DNA of 64,000 bases, taken from positions 186,001 to 250,000 of the forward strand of contig NZ_JAEMUW010000001.1 of assembly GCF_016598485.1 (NCBI RefSeq). The letters run 5' to 3'. The position numbers and the translations under genes are program-made. Source of the stretch: Micromonospora coerulea (GTDB taxonomy: Bacteria > Actinomycetota > Actinomycetes > Mycobacteriales > Micromonosporaceae). Each line of letters starts with the position of its first letter. Positions within the stretch are counted from its first letter, which is position 1. This document shows positions 35,982-45,240 of the stretch, in pieces. The notes under the pieces were generated by a model. The model was not told where the DNA came from. It made no database searches and saw only the letters and a program-made list of their open reading frames with translations.

Positions 35982-38486
35982 ATGCATCCTCTCTTCGACA
36001 TCCCCGCGTCCCCGCCCGCGCCGGAGCCGACCCCGCCGCACCGGCCCGGGTCCTACGACGACTCCAGCTCGGCTGGCGGCCATAATTCGGCCTCCGCGCC
36101 GCTAGGCGGCGCTCCGGACCGAGTGAAGGCCGGTCTGTCGCCGCGCCGTGACCTGGCGCCGTCGGCCCGGCTGGATCCGCAGGCCCTCCTCGCCGGGCTG
36201 AACGGTCCGCAGCGTGACGCCGTCACGCACTCCGGCTCGCCCCTGCTGATCGTGGCCGGTGCCGGCTCCGGCAAGACCCGGGTGCTGACCAACCGGATCG
36301 CGTACCTGCTCGCCGCACGGGACGTGCACCCGGGCGAGATCATCGCGATCACCTTCACCAACAAGGCCGCCGGTGAGATGAAGGAGCGGGTGGCCGCCCT
36401 GGTCGGCCCGCGGGCCCGGCTGATGTGGGTATCGACCTTCCACTCCGCCTGTGTCCGGATCCTGCGCGCCGAGCACGAGCACGCCGGGCTGAAGTCGACG
36501 TTCTCGATCTACGACGCGGACGACTCGCGCCGGCTGATGCAGATGGTGGCCCGGGAGCTCGACCTCGACCCGAAGCGTTACCCGGCACGCGGGCTGGCCG
36601 CCCAGGTCTCCAACCTCAAGAACGAGCTGGTCGACCCGGAGGCGTTCGCCGCCCGGGCCACCGGGCCCAACGAGCGGGCGCTCGCGGAGGCGTACACGCT
36701 CTACCAGCGGCGGCTGCGCGAGGCGCACGCGCTGGACTTCGACGATCTGATCATGGCGACGGTGCACCTGCTCCAGTCCCACCCGCACGTCGCGGAGAGC
36801 TACCGGCGCCGGTTCCGGCACGTCCTGGTGGACGAATACCAGGACACCAACCACGCCCAGTACGCGCTGATCAAGGAGCTGGTCTCCGGCACCGAGGGGA
36901 TCGAGCCGGCCGAGCTCTGCGTGGTCGGCGACGCGGACCAGTCGATCTACGCGTTCCGTGGCGCGACCATCCGCAACATCCTCGAGTTCGAGCGGGACTT
37001 CACCGACGCCCGGACGATCCTGCTGGAGCAGAACTACCGCTCCACCCAGACGATCCTCAACGCCGCCAACGCGGTGATCGACCGGAACACCTCCCGCAAG
37101 CCCAAGCGGCTGTGGAGCGACGCCGGGGCGGGTGAGCAGATCGTCGCGTACGTCGCCGACACCGAGCACGCCGAGGCGGACTGGGTGGCCCGGGAGATCG
37201 ACCGGCTGGTCGACGACGGCGACACCCGGCCCGGCGACATCGCGGTCTTCTACCGCACCAACGCCCAGTCCCGGGTCTTCGAGGAGGTGTTCATCCGGGT
37301 CGGCCTGCCGTACAAGGTGGTCGGCGGGGTGCGCTTCTACGAGCGCAAGGAGGTCCGCGACGCGCTGGCCTACCTGCGCGCGGTGGTCAACGACGACGAC
37401 ACGGTCAGCCTGCGCCGGATCCTCAACACCCCGCGTCGGGGCATCGGCGACCGGGCCGAGGCGTGCGTGGAGGCGCTCTCCAGTCGGGACCGGATCTCCT
37501 TCGGGGCGGCGCTGCGCCGGGCCAAGGACGCGCCCGGCATCTCCACCCGCGCGGCCAACGGCATCGCCGACTTCGTGGCGCTGCTCGACGGCGCCCGGGA
37601 ACTGGCCGAGACCGGCACCCCGGAGGAGGTGCTGGAGGCGCTGCTGACCCGCTCGGGCTACCTGACCGAGCTGGAGGAGAGCCTCGACCCGCAGGACGCC
37701 GGCCGGGTGGACAACCTCCAGGAACTGGTCAGTGTCGCCCGGGAGTACACCGAGCGGATCGAGGCGCTGGGGGAGGAGGGGGAGCGGGCCACCCTGGCCG
37801 GCTTCCTGGAGCAGGTGGCGCTGGTCGCCGACGCCGACCAGATCCCCTCCGACGACCCGGACCACCAGGGCGTGGTCACCCTGATGACCCTGCACACCGC
37901 CAAGGGCCTCGAATTCCCGGTGGTCTTCCTGACCGGCCTGGAGGACGGCGTCTTCCCGCACCTGCGCTCGCTCGGCGACACCCGCGAACTGGAGGAGGAG
38001 CGCCGGCTCGCGTACGTGGGCATCACCCGGGCCCGGCAGCGGCTCTACCTGTCCCGATCGGTCACCCGCTCGGCCTGGGGGCAGCCGGCCTACAACCCGC
38101 CGTCGCGGTTCCTCGAGGAGCTGCCGCCGGATCTGGTTCGCTGGGAGCGCACCGAGGGGTCGTACACCTCCTGGGCCGGCGGGGGCGGCGGCGTCGGCGG
38201 CCGCGCGGACCGCGTGCCCGGCGGGCGGGGCGGCTTCACCGGGGGCACCCCGAAGGCGGCGCAGCTGGCGAAGCGGCTCGGCGTGGACGGCAGCCGGTTG
38301 GCCACCGCCAGCGAGCTGCCCCAGGGGCCGAAGGTGGCGGCCGGCGACCGGGTCAACCACCAGCGGTACGGCCTGGGTCGGGTACTCGCGGTGGAGGGGC
38401 ACGGCCACGGCGCCCGGGCGCAGATCGACTTCGGCGACCAGACCATGTGGCTGGTGCTCCGGCACGCCCCGATCGACAAGCTCTGA
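35982..38486 (+). CDS. pcrA: ATP-dependent DNA helicase PcrA/UvrD1
   Basis: 834 residues. A disordered 70-residue N-terminus precedes the helicase core. Q-motif LNGPQRDAVTH, Walker A VAGAGSGKTRVL, motif Ia AITFTNKAA, motif II VDEYQDTN, motif III VVGDADQSIYAFRGA, motif IV LEQNYRSTQ, motif V VTLMTLHTAKGLEFPVVFLTG and motif VI YVGITRARQRL. The C-terminal ~120 residues hold a Gly-rich linker and a small domain (GDRVNHQRYGLGRVL) that contacts RNA polymerase in homologues. It is a 3'-5' superfamily 1 helicase in repair and replication. It lies next to aroQ as in mycobacteria (Rv0948c/Rv0949). Confidence 0.97.
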   Translation: MHPLFDIPASPPAPEPTPPHRPGSYDDSSSAGGHNSASAPLGGAPDRVKAGLSPRRDLAPSARLDPQALLAGLNGPQRDAVTHSGSPLLIVAGAGSGKTRVLTNRIAYLLAARDVHPGEIIAITFTNKAAGEMKERVAALVGPRARLMWVSTFHSACVRILRAEHEHAGLKSTFSIYDADDSRRLMQMVARELDLDPKRYPARGLAAQVSNLKNELVDPEAFAARATGPNERALAEAYTLYQRRLREAHALDFDDLIMATVHLLQSHPHVAESYRRRFRHVLVDEYQDTNHAQYALIKELVSGTEGIEPAELCVVGDADQSIYAFRGATIRNILEFERDFTDARTILLEQNYRSTQTILNAANAVIDRNTSRKPKRLWSDAGAGEQIVAYVADTEHAEADWVAREIDRLVDDGDTRPGDIAVFYRTNAQSRVFEEVFIRVGLPYKVVGGVRFYERKEVRDALAYLRAVVNDDDTVSLRRILNTPRRGIGDRAEACVEALSSRDRISFGAALRRAKDAPGISTRAANGIADFVALLDGARELAETGTPEEVLEALLTRSGYLTELEESLDPQDAGRVDNLQELVSVAREYTERIEALGEEGERATLAGFLEQVALVADADQIPSDDPDHQGVVTLMTLHTAKGLEFPVVFLTGLEDGVFPHLRSLGDTRELEEERRLAYVGITRARQRLYLSRSVTRSAWGQPAYNPPSRFLEELPPDLVRWERTEGSYTSWAGGGGGVGGRADRVPGGRGGFTGGTPKAAQLAKRLGVDGSRLATASELPQGPKVAAGDRVNHQRYGLGRVLAVEGHGHGARAQIDFGDQTMWLVLRHAPIDKL

Positions 38487-38490
38487 ACGA

Positions 38491-38530
38491 CGAGGCCCGG
38501 CCCGGCGACGCCGGACCGGGCCCTTCCTCG
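38491..38530. terminator. Terminator between pcrA and M23 gene A
   Basis: GGCCCGGCCCGGC and its partner GCCGGACCGGGCC (one mismatch) form the core, with flanking CGAGG/CCTCG arms adding a further helix. It lies between two convergent genes. Confidence 0.7.
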
Positions 38531-38540
38531 TGCGTGACCG

Positions 38541-39314
38541 TCAGCAGGCCACGTCGATGCCCCGGGCGCGCAGGAACGGCGCCGGGTCGATCTGGTTCCA
38601 CATCGCGGCCTTGTGCACCTCGAAGTGCAGGTGCGGGCCGGTGGAGTCCCCCGTGGAGCCCTCGTAGCCGATCACCTCACCGGCGCTGACCTTCTCGCCG
38701 ACGGTGACCTTCAGGCTGCTCTGGTGGGCGTAGTGGGTGAGGTAGCCGTTGCCGTGGTCGATGAAGACGGAGTTGCCGTACCCGTCGCCGGCGTCGCCGG
38801 CCTTGACCACGGTGCCCGCGGCGGCGGCGTGGATCGGGGTGCCGGCCGGCATCGCGAAGTCGATGCCGGCGTGCAGGGTGCCCCAGCGCGCCCCGTAGCA
38901 GGAGGTGATCTGGGCGCCCTTCATCGGGATCACCCAGGTGGGCTTCGGCGCGCTGGTCCTCTTCGGCTTCGGCTTGGCGGTGGCCGCCGGCTTCGACGAC
39001 GTCGTGCTGGCCGCCGAGGGGCTCGGCGTCGGGCTGGCCGGGGTCGCGGACGGGGTGACCGGGGCGGTCGACTCGCGGACGGAGCGGTCGGCGCGGGCGG
39101 CGGCCTCGGCGCGGGCCTGGGCGTCGAAGTCCACGGCGGCGGGGGTCGGGGTGGCGTGGTCGGCGGTGGCGACGGAGACGCCACCGAGGCCGAGGCCGAC
39201 CAGGGCCAGCGCGCCGACGAGGAAGTATGTGGTGCGCCGGCCCGTGCGCTTGGGCAACCGGTGCCGGGGGATGTCCCGGGTGTTCTCGTTCTGGACGGAG
39301 CTGTCTTCCTGCAC
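38541..39314 (-). CDS. M23 family peptidase A (membrane-anchored)
   Basis: 257 residues from the GTG at 39314 with AAGG upstream. A basic cytosolic stretch and one membrane segment (about 29-50) are followed by an Ala/Ser/Thr/Pro/Lys linker. The C-terminal LytM/M23 domain (about 145-250) keeps zinc ligands His and Asp in HAGIDFAMP and His-x-His in GPHLHFEV, with a stabilising His in YLTHYAHQS. It should cleave peptidoglycan cross-bridges outside the membrane or scaffold other hydrolases. M23 gene B lies upstream on the same strand. Their order beside pcrA matches Rv0950c. Confidence 0.92.
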   Translation of the reverse strand: MQEDSSVQNENTRDIPRHRLPKRTGRRTTYFLVGALALVGLGLGGVSVATADHATPTPAAVDFDAQARAEAAARADRSVRESTAPVTPSATPASPTPSPSAASTTSSKPAATAKPKPKRTSAPKPTWVIPMKGAQITSCYGARWGTLHAGIDFAMPAGTPIHAAAAGTVVKAGDAGDGYGNSVFIDHGNGYLTHYAHQSSLKVTVGEKVSAGEVIGYEGSTGDSTGPHLHFEVHKAAMWNQIDPAPFLRARGIDVAC

Positions 39315-39484
39315 GTCGGACCTTCACAGTCGAGGGGCACTTGACCTCGAAATACTGGTGTCGGCCCGGCCGGCGCCGGGTACGGGCTCCGGTGGACGAC
39401 CGGGGCGGCTGGTGGCTCCTGCCCTGTTACATCCCGTTTCAGGTGATCTGATCCCGAAAAGGATCATGTTCGGCTATGCCTCCG

Positions 39485-39504
39485 GTCACAGTTGTTGATG
39501 TGAC
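39485..39504. promoter_or_regulatory. Inverted repeat upstream of M23 gene A
   Basis: GTCACA-N8-TGTGAC lies in the 261-base region before M23 gene A, the likely promoter zone. Similar GTCAC/GTGAC arms occur at 59759-59773. The binding protein is unknown. Confidence 0.35.
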
Positions 39505-39527
39505 CCAGCAGACTTCGGGGCGCAAAA

Positions 39528-39557
39528 AACCGCCCGGATCGCGTGATCCGGGCGGTC
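39528..39557 (-). terminator. Terminator of M23 gene B
   Basis: A 12-bp perfect stem (39529-39540 with 39545-39556) with a four-base loop. On the minus strand it is followed by a T6 run, a textbook intrinsic terminator 19 bases past the stop. Confidence 0.92.
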
Positions 39558-39575
39558 AACGGGCGATACGGAGCG

Positions 39576-40286
39576 TCAGGACGCGCCTACCTCGCTGAAA
39601 TATGTGTCGACCCCTAGCTGGATGTCCACTCCCCGGTCCTCCAGCCACGGCAGCGGGTCCAGTGGCTTGCCGTTGACATGGATCTCCAGGTGCAGGTGCG
39701 AGCCGTAGGAGTGGCCGGTGTTGCCGACCAGGCCGAGTTGGTCGCCCGCCTTGACCTGCTGACCCTCCTTGACGCTCACCGCGGAGGAGTGGCCGTAGAT
39801 GGCCTCGCTGCCGTCCGGGTGCTGCACGATCACGGCGTAGCCGTAGCCACCGAACCAGCCGGCCTTGGTGACCGTGCCGCCGTGGATCGCCACGTACGGC
39901 GTGCCCTCGGGGACGACCAGGTCGATGCCGGTGTGCAGCTTGCCCCAACGCATGCCGTAGGAGGACTTGAAGTCGTAGCCCTGCAGTGGGAGCGTCCAGG
40001 CCTGCTCCGCGTCGGCCTTGCTGTCGGTCCGGCTGTCGCGGGTGACGGCGTCCGCCGCGTCCGCCCGGGCGGCGGCGTCCTGGCTGGTGATCGACGCCTG
40101 CTTGAGCTCGTCGAGGACCGACGGGCTGACGCTCTTGGCGTCCGGAAGGGCGTTCGCGCCGAGGGCGACGATGCCGGCACCGACGAAGGCGGTGGTGACG
40201 ACCGCCGCGTAGCGGCTCCGCGGGGGGGTGGGTACGCGGCGGCGGCCGCGATATCTATCGGGCTCAGACGACAGGCGCTGGCGCAC
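39576..40286 (-). CDS. M23 family peptidase B
   Basis: 236 residues from the GTG at 40286. The GTG at 40292 overlaps the GGAGGG ribosome site itself, whereas 40286 is five bases from it. One membrane or signal segment (about 28-48) is followed by an Ala/Asp-rich helical region. The M23 domain carries GKLHTGIDLVVP and SHLHLEIHVNG with His/Asp and His-x-His zinc ligands, plus AIYGHSSAV. A secreted or anchored peptidoglycan endopeptidase. It has its own promoter and terminator, so it is not an operon with gene A. Confidence 0.92.
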   Translation of the reverse strand: MRQRLSSEPDRYRGRRRVPTPPRSRYAAVVTTAFVGAGIVALGANALPDAKSVSPSVLDELKQASITSQDAAARADAADAVTRDSRTDSKADAEQAWTLPLQGYDFKSSYGMRWGKLHTGIDLVVPEGTPYVAIHGGTVTKAGWFGGYGYAVIVQHPDGSEAIYGHSSAVSVKEGQQVKAGDQLGLVGNTGHSYGSHLHLEIHVNGKPLDPLPWLEDRGVDIQLGVDTYFSEVGAS

Positions 40287-40674
40287 GCACACCCTCCGTT
40301 GTCGGGGTTCCGAGGCGGTCGGCTGTCGCTCCCGTGAAACTCGGGTGAACGTCGGCTGGCCGCGTCGTCACCCGTCCGTGGACCTGATGACAACCGTGGT
40401 CACGTTAGCCAACTGCCACTCCAGTCACAAGCCGAAGCGCCGAATTGGCCTTTCCTTCTGTCCCTTTCCGTCCGTTGATGTCATAGCTCGTGCCGCCGGA
40501 CGGATGGCCCCACGACCGCCTATTCGTCGCGCACAGTGACCGTTCGGCGGAGGTGTCCGGCTTCCCGCCGCCGCGGTCGGAGGCTATGGGTGCAGCCCGG
40601 CTGCCGAGCCTCCGGGCGGCCGGGTTACCGTTCGTTCAGGTGATAGCCGCGGAGCCGGTGAAAGGTGTGCGCTG
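40287..40674. other. Divergent promoter region between M23 gene B and icmB
   Basis: 388 bases without a gene. It holds the promoter for M23 gene B near 40402-40430 and an untranslated leader of about 100 bases. The right half (40440-40674) should contain the icmB promoter, but no confident hexamers were seen. Confidence 0.5.
40402..40430 (-). promoter_or_regulatory. Promoter of M23 gene B
   Basis: On the minus strand, TTGTGA (40430-40425), exactly 17 bases, then TAACGT (40407-40402). The surrounding sequence is A/T-rich for this genome. Confidence 0.5.
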
Positions 40675-41079
40675 ATGAGCTCTCGAATCCGGGTCGTCGT
40701 CGCGAAGCCTGGCCTGGACGGCCACGACCGCGGCGCGAAGGTGGTCGCGCGTGCCCTGCGGGACGCTGGCATGGAGGTCATCTACACCGGTCTGCACCAG
40801 ACGCCGGAGCAGATCGTGGAGACCGCCATCCAGGAGGACGCCGATGCGGTCGGCCTCTCCGTGCTCTCCGGGGCGCACATGACGCTGTTCAAGCGCGTGC
40901 TGGAACTGCTCGCCGAGCGGGACGCCCGGGACATCGTCGTCTTCGGTGGCGGCATCATTCCGGACGCCGACATCCCCGAGCTGGAGCGGCTGGGCGTGGC
41001 CAAGATCTTCACGCCGGGCGCCACCACCCAGTCGATCGTCGAGTGGGTCCGGCAGAACGTCGCCCAGCCCGTCGGCTGA
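40675..41079 (+). CDS. icmB: Coenzyme B12-binding mutase small subunit (IcmB-like)
   Basis: 134 residues, only a B12-binding domain: [12 protein letters not shown] gives the base-off motif D15-x-H17-x2-G20, then [11 protein letters not shown] and [12 protein letters not shown]. Length and sequence fit IcmB, the small subunit of isobutyryl-CoA mutase, or the C-terminal part of methylmalonyl-CoA mutase. In Streptomyces icmB lies near pcrA and sucCD, as here. It needs a large subunit (IcmA) encoded elsewhere. The enzyme interconverts isobutyryl-CoA and n-butyryl-CoA, linking valine breakdown, fatty acids and polyketide precursors. Confidence 0.87.
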   Translation: MSSRIRVVVAKPGLDGHDRGAKVVARALRDAGMEVIYTGLHQTPEQIVETAIQEDADAVGLSVLSGAHMTLFKRVLELLAERDARDIVVFGGGIIPDADIPELERLGVAKIFTPGATTQSIVEWVRQNVAQPVG

Positions 41080-41636
41080 GCACCGCCGCCGCAGCACGTC
41101 GCGGTCGCGGCCCTCGTACGTCGCGGCCTCGGCCACGGCCCGGTGGGACGTGGCGCGGGTGGCTGGCGGGAGTCGGTGGGCTGACCGGATCCGGGCAGGG
41201 GGAGGGGCCGGACGCACCCCTCACACGCCCGGCCCCTCTATGCACGATGCCCCGCCGCCACCCCTCGACCGACAGGGCATCGGCCGTCTCCCGTCCTCGC
41301 GCTGAATCAGCGCTCCGACATCAGACTCAACGACGCCCTCGGGGCCGGGTTACGCACCTTCGACAACATCCCCCGGACGGCTGACCGGGGGCCTTCGCCA
41401 CCCTCCCCGAGCAGGTGCGCCCTCGCGGGGTTGTCCCTGTTCCGCCCGCCGCGTTCGGCGTGGTGGCGGTGTCGCCCCGTCCGTCCGATGGGGACCGGCG
41501 AGGTGGCGGGTTGCGCCGGTCGGCCGGGCAGGCGGTCGCGGTGGGTGCGTGGGACCTCGCGGAACCCGTCCGGGCCTTACCCTGTGCCTGCCCCGTACCG
41601 CGCCACGCGGTCGACGATCTCCGCCGGGAGTCCGCC
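41080..41636. other. 557-base region without a gene; contains a terminator-like hairpin
   Basis: No convincing ORF. GAGGGGCCGG (41202-41211) and CCGGCCCCTC (41229-41238) form a perfect 10-bp stem, a probable icmB terminator. GCGCTG-AAT-CAGCGC at 41299-41313 is a small palindrome. The promoter of the following gene should lie near 41560-41620. The rest shows nothing recognisable. Confidence 0.5.
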
Positions 41637-42506
41637 GTGACCAATCCGTCGCACCCCCAGTCCGCCAACGGATGGCCCCCCGCGGCCCAGCCGCAGGGTG
41701 CGGGGCAGTCGACGCCGCCCGCGAGCTCCGGCGGCTGGCCCCCGCCTTCGGCCGGGCAGCCGGGTGCCGGATGGCCGCCGCAGCAGTCGCCGCCACCCCC
41801 GGCGCCGCCAGGGCCTGGCTGGTCGACACCACTGCCGTCGCAGCAGGCGTACCCGGCGAACGGCTGGCCGCCGGCACAACCGCACCCCGGGGCCGGCTGG
41901 TCGGCGCCGGGCGCGCCGGCCCAACCGCCGCCGCCGTGGCAGCCCCCGGCGGCCGTGACGGCGAAGCGGATTCCGGTGGACCAGCCTTTCGTCGCCCGAC
42001 CCAGCCTCCGCAAGCGGGCCCTGGCCCTGGGTGGCCTCTGTCTGCTGATCGGGCTGGTGATGGCCTGTCCGATCGGCGTCGCCGCCGGGGGCGAGAACGG
42101 CGATGCGGGACTGCTGCTCATCATCCCGGTGGTCATGCTGGCCTTCGCGCTGCCGGTGGGATTGCAGCTGTGGCTGGTCTCATCCGGTGGTCCGGTGCTC
42201 GCGGCCGGTCCGGCCGGGCTCTGGATCAAGACCCGGCCGACCCGGGGCCAGGCGATCTGGCTGCCGTGGGAGGCGGTCGAGCAGATCTATCGACGCCGGT
42301 GGGGCCTGGAGAAACTGCTCTGCGTGAAGGCGCGCGATCCGCGGGCCGGCGCCGGGTTGGGCGCGTTCACCGCGCTCGACGCCGGCATGCAGCAGGCCCT
42401 CTTCGGCACCGGCTTCACCGCCACGCTCAATTTCGCCGACCGTTCGGAGCAGGAAATCATGGCGGCGGTGCTGCGCCACTCCGCCGGCCGTTGCCGGGTG
42501 GCCTGA
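41637..42506 (+). CDS. Proline-rich two-helix membrane protein
   Basis: 289 residues from the GTG at 41637 with GGGAG upstream. Residues 1-105 are Pro/Gln/Gly/Trp-rich, with recurring GWPP and AGWSAP units. Two membrane segments follow (ALALGGLCLLIGLVMACPIG; LLLIIPVVMLAFALPVGLQL). A roughly 110-residue cytosolic domain follows (GPVLAAGPAGLWIKTRP, IWLPWEAVEQIYRR), with the look of a bacterial PH-like domain. Function unknown. Pro-rich membrane proteins also lie near sucCD in mycobacteria. Confidence 0.8.
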   Translation: MTNPSHPQSANGWPPAAQPQGAGQSTPPASSGGWPPPSAGQPGAGWPPQQSPPPPAPPGPGWSTPLPSQQAYPANGWPPAQPHPGAGWSAPGAPAQPPPPWQPPAAVTAKRIPVDQPFVARPSLRKRALALGGLCLLIGLVMACPIGVAAGGENGDAGLLLIIPVVMLAFALPVGLQLWLVSSGGPVLAAGPAGLWIKTRPTRGQAIWLPWEAVEQIYRRRWGLEKLLCVKARDPRAGAGLGAFTALDAGMQQALFGTGFTATLNFADRSEQEIMAAVLRHSAGRCRVA

Positions 42507-42577
42507 CCGGTCGGCCCGGTGGTTGTGCATTACCGCACACCCCGCACCCGCTCGGTTGCCGCCGGTCCCCATCTCGT

Positions 42578-42608
42578 TAGGCTGCGGCAAATGACCTGTC
42601 TCATCTGA
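42578..42608 (+). promoter_or_regulatory. sucC promoter with leaderless five-codon uORF
   Basis: TAGGCT (42578-42583) ends seven bases before ATG ACC TGT CTC ATC TGA (42591-42608), which would encode MTCLI leaderless. A hairpin CCTGTC-N9-GACAGG (42595-42615) overlaps it. The sucC start is 79 bases further on. Confidence 0.35.
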
Positions 42609-42686
42609 TGACAGGCGTCAAACTGATTTTCCAACGCTGGTGGCGGCGCGACGGCGCGCCGCGGAGACGGGACGGGACGCGCAATC

Positions 42687-43865
42687 GTGGACCTGTACGA
42701 GTACCAGGGGCGGGACCTGTTCGAGCGGCACGGCTTGCCCGTGCTCGCCGGCGGCGTCGCCACTACCCCGGAGGAGGCCCGCGCGATCGCCGAACGCCTC
42801 GGCGGTCGGGTGGTCGTCAAGGCGCAGGTGAAGGTCGGCGGCCGAGGCAAGGCCGGCGGCGTCAAGCTCGCCGAGGGCGCGGAGGAGACGGTGGCCCGCG
42901 CCACCGACATCCTCGGCATGGACATCAAGGGTCACACGGTCCACAAGGTCATGATCACCGTGACCGCGGACGTGGCCGAGGAGTACTACTTCTCGTACCT
43001 GCTCGACCGGGCGAACCGCACCTTCCTCTGCATCGCCAGCGTCGCCGGCGGCATGGACATCGAGCAGGTCGCCGCCGAGACCCCGGACAAGGTGGTCAAG
43101 GCCCCGATCGACGCCAACACCGGCGTGGACGAGGCGAAGGCCCGCGAGATCGTGGCTGCCGCCGCCTTCCCCGCCGAGGTCGCCGACCAGGTCGTCGACA
43201 TCGCGGTCAAGCTGTGGCAGGCGTTCGTCGCCGAGGACGCCACGCTGGTCGAGGTGAACCCGCTGGCCAAGAACGCGGACGGCAAGTTGCTGCTGCTCGA
43301 CGCCAAGGTCACCCTGGACGAGAACGCCGGGTTCCGGCACCCGGACCACGAGGCCCTGGTGGACCAGGCGTCGGTGGACCCGCTGGAGCAGGCCGCCAAG
43401 TCCAAGGACCTCAACTACGTCAAGCTCGACGGCGAGGTCGGCATCATCGGCAACGGCGCGGGCCTGGTCATGTCGACCCTGGACGTGGTCGCGTACGCCG
43501 GGGAGCGGCACGGCGGCGTCAAGCCGGCGAACTTCCTCGACATCGGCGGCGGCGCGAGCGCCGCGGTGATGGCGAACGGCCTCGAGATCGTGCTCTCCGA
43601 CCCGTCGGTGAAGAGCGTCTTCGTGAACGTCTTCGGCGGCATCACCGCCTGCGACGAGGTCGCCAACGGCATCATCCAGGCACTGGGGCTGCTCGAGCAG
43701 CGGGGCGAGAAGGTCACCAAGCCGCTCGTCGTCCGCCTCGACGGCAACAACGCCGAGGCCGGTCGGGCGATCCTCGACGGCGCGAACAACCCGCTCGTGC
43801 AGCGGGTGGACACCATGGACGGCGCGGCCGAGCGGGCCGCCGAGCTGGCAGCTGCGGGGGTCTGA
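42687..43865 (+). CDS. sucC: Succinyl-CoA synthetase beta subunit
   Basis: 392 residues from the GTG at 42687 ([19 protein letters not shown]). It has an ATP-grasp domain ([19 protein letters not shown]) and a C-terminal flavodoxin-like domain with [10 protein letters not shown] and [17 protein letters not shown]. With SucD it interconverts succinyl-CoA and succinate with substrate-level phosphorylation in the TCA cycle. sucD starts two bases after its stop. Confidence 0.98.
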   Translation: MDLYEYQGRDLFERHGLPVLAGGVATTPEEARAIAERLGGRVVVKAQVKVGGRGKAGGVKLAEGAEETVARATDILGMDIKGHTVHKVMITVTADVAEEYYFSYLLDRANRTFLCIASVAGGMDIEQVAAETPDKVVKAPIDANTGVDEAKAREIVAAAAFPAEVADQVVDIAVKLWQAFVAEDATLVEVNPLAKNADGKLLLLDAKVTLDENAGFRHPDHEALVDQASVDPLEQAAKSKDLNYVKLDGEVGIIGNGAGLVMSTLDVVAYAGERHGGVKPANFLDIGGGASAAVMANGLEIVLSDPSVKSVFVNVFGGITACDEVANGIIQALGLLEQRGEKVTKPLVVRLDGNNAEAGRAILDGANNPLVQRVDTMDGAAERAAELAAAGV

Positions 43866-43867
43866 TC

Positions 43868-44755
43868 ATGGCTATCTGGCTGACCAAGGACTCCAAGGTC
43901 ATCGTGCAGGGGATGACCGGTTCCGAGGGTTCCAAGCACACCCGGCGGATGCTCGCCGCGGGCACCAACGTGGTCGGCGGCGTCAACCCGCGCAAGGCGG
44001 GCCAGACGGTCGACTTCGACGGCACCGAGCTGCCGGTCTTCGCGTCCGTCGCGGACGCGATGAAGGAGACCGGGGCCGACGTCACGGTCATCTTCGTGCC
44101 GCCGCAGTTCACCAAGGGCGCGGTCGTCGAGGCGATCGACGCCGGCATCGACCTGGCCGTGGTGATCACCGAGGGCGTTCCGGTGCACGACACCGCCGCC
44201 TTCTGGGCGTACAACGTGGCCAAGGGCGAGCGGACCCGGATCATCGGGCCGAACTGCCCGGGCATCGCCTCGCCGGGTGCCTCCAACGCCGGCATCATCC
44301 CGGCCGACATCACCGGCACCGGCCGGATCGGCCTGGTCAGCAAGAGCGGCACGCTGACCTACCAGATGATGTACGAGCTGCGCGACATCGGCTTCTCCAC
44401 CTGCGTCGGCATCGGCGGTGACCCGATCATCGGCACCACCCACATCGACGCCCTGGCGGCGTTCGAGGCCGACCCGGAGACCGACGCCATCGTGATGATC
44501 GGTGAGATCGGCGGCGACGCCGAGGAGCGGGCCGCCGAGTTCATCAAGGCCCACGTCACCAAGCCGGTGGTCGGCTACATCGCCGGCTTCACCGCGCCGC
44601 CCGGCAAGACCATGGGTCACGCCGGCGCGATCATCTCCGGCTCGGCGGGCACCGCCGAGGCGAAGAAGGAGGCCCTGGAGGCCGTCGGCGTCAAGGTCGG
44701 CAAGACCCCGACCGAGACCGCCAAGCTGATGCGGGAGATCATGTCCGCCGGCTGA
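43868..44755 (+). CDS. sucD: Succinyl-CoA synthetase alpha subunit
   Basis: 295 residues. A CoA-binding Rossmann domain with [15 protein letters not shown] is followed by a ligase domain with the phospho-His H251 in [24 protein letters not shown] and [14 protein letters not shown] are conserved. Partner of SucC in the same operon, followed by a strong terminator. Confidence 0.98.
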   Translation: MAIWLTKDSKVIVQGMTGSEGSKHTRRMLAAGTNVVGGVNPRKAGQTVDFDGTELPVFASVADAMKETGADVTVIFVPPQFTKGAVVEAIDAGIDLAVVITEGVPVHDTAAFWAYNVAKGERTRIIGPNCPGIASPGASNAGIIPADITGTGRIGLVSKSGTLTYQMMYELRDIGFSTCVGIGGDPIIGTTHIDALAAFEADPETDAIVMIGEIGGDAEERAAEFIKAHVTKPVVGYIAGFTAPPGKTMGHAGAIISGSAGTAEAKKEALEAVGVKVGKTPTETAKLMREIMSAG

Positions 44756-44771
44756 ACACGTACGTGACGTG

Positions 44772-44808
44772 CCGAGGGGGTCGACCGGGTCCGGTCGGCC
44801 CCCTCGGG
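44772..44808 (+). terminator. sucCD terminator
   Basis: A 15-bp stem with one G-U pair, formed by CCGAGGGGGTCGACC and GGTCGGCCCCCTCGG, 17 bases after the sucD stop and six before the convergent gene's stop. Confidence 0.85.
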
Positions 44809-44813
44809 CGTCT

Positions 44814-45080
44814 TCAGTCGTTGTTCCAGAACGGGTAGTTGCCGCTGGCCCGTAGGATCGCGCTGCCGATGATGTTGATCACGCCGAACGCGATGGCCAG
44901 GTAACCGAGCACCGGGGACTGCCCGAAGCGCTTGGCGTCCCGCACCGACAGGTAGCCGAAGACGATGCCGAGGATGCCGCAGCAGATCAGGCCGAGGACG
45001 ATGCCGAGGACGCCCCAGAGCGTGGTGCGGTCCCGGCCGGGGGTCGGCGGCGGTGGCGGCGGCGGATACGGAGCGTTCAC
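44814..45080 (-). CDS. DUF4190-like small membrane protein
   Basis: 88 residues from the GTG at 45080 with GGAGGA upstream. A Pro-rich start (MNAPYPPPPPPPTPG) and two membrane segments (LWGVLGIVLGLICCGILGIVFGYLS; VLGYLAIAFGVINIIGSAIL, given by their cores) joined by SVRDAKRFGQS. It resembles the DUF4190 proteins found in many actinobacterial envelopes. A larger relative is at 46715-47341. Function unknown. Confidence 0.8.
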   Translation of the reverse strand: MNAPYPPPPPPPTPGRDRTTLWGVLGIVLGLICCGILGIVFGYLSVRDAKRFGQSPVLGYLAIAFGVINIIGSAILRASGNYPFWNND

Positions 45081-45240
45081 GGCTTCCTCCGAGCGGTCGG
45101 TGCCGCGACACGAACGGTCGCGCCCTGGGCCGAGGCTAAACCCGACCGGGCCCGGTGAGTCGGTGGATCACCCGAACTCGCCGTCGTCCGGGAGCGGTAT
45201 CGGACTGCCGCCGCCCGCGCGGCATGCCAGAGTAGAGCTG

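Noticed and set aside
36102..38465. 787-codon minus-strand ORF opposite pcrA
   Set aside because: Antisense shadow; all helicase motifs are on the plus strand.
39315..39575. ydaO-type c-di-AMP riboswitch before M23 gene A
   Set aside because: Such riboswitches often precede peptidoglycan hydrolases, but the conserved sequence blocks are not present here.
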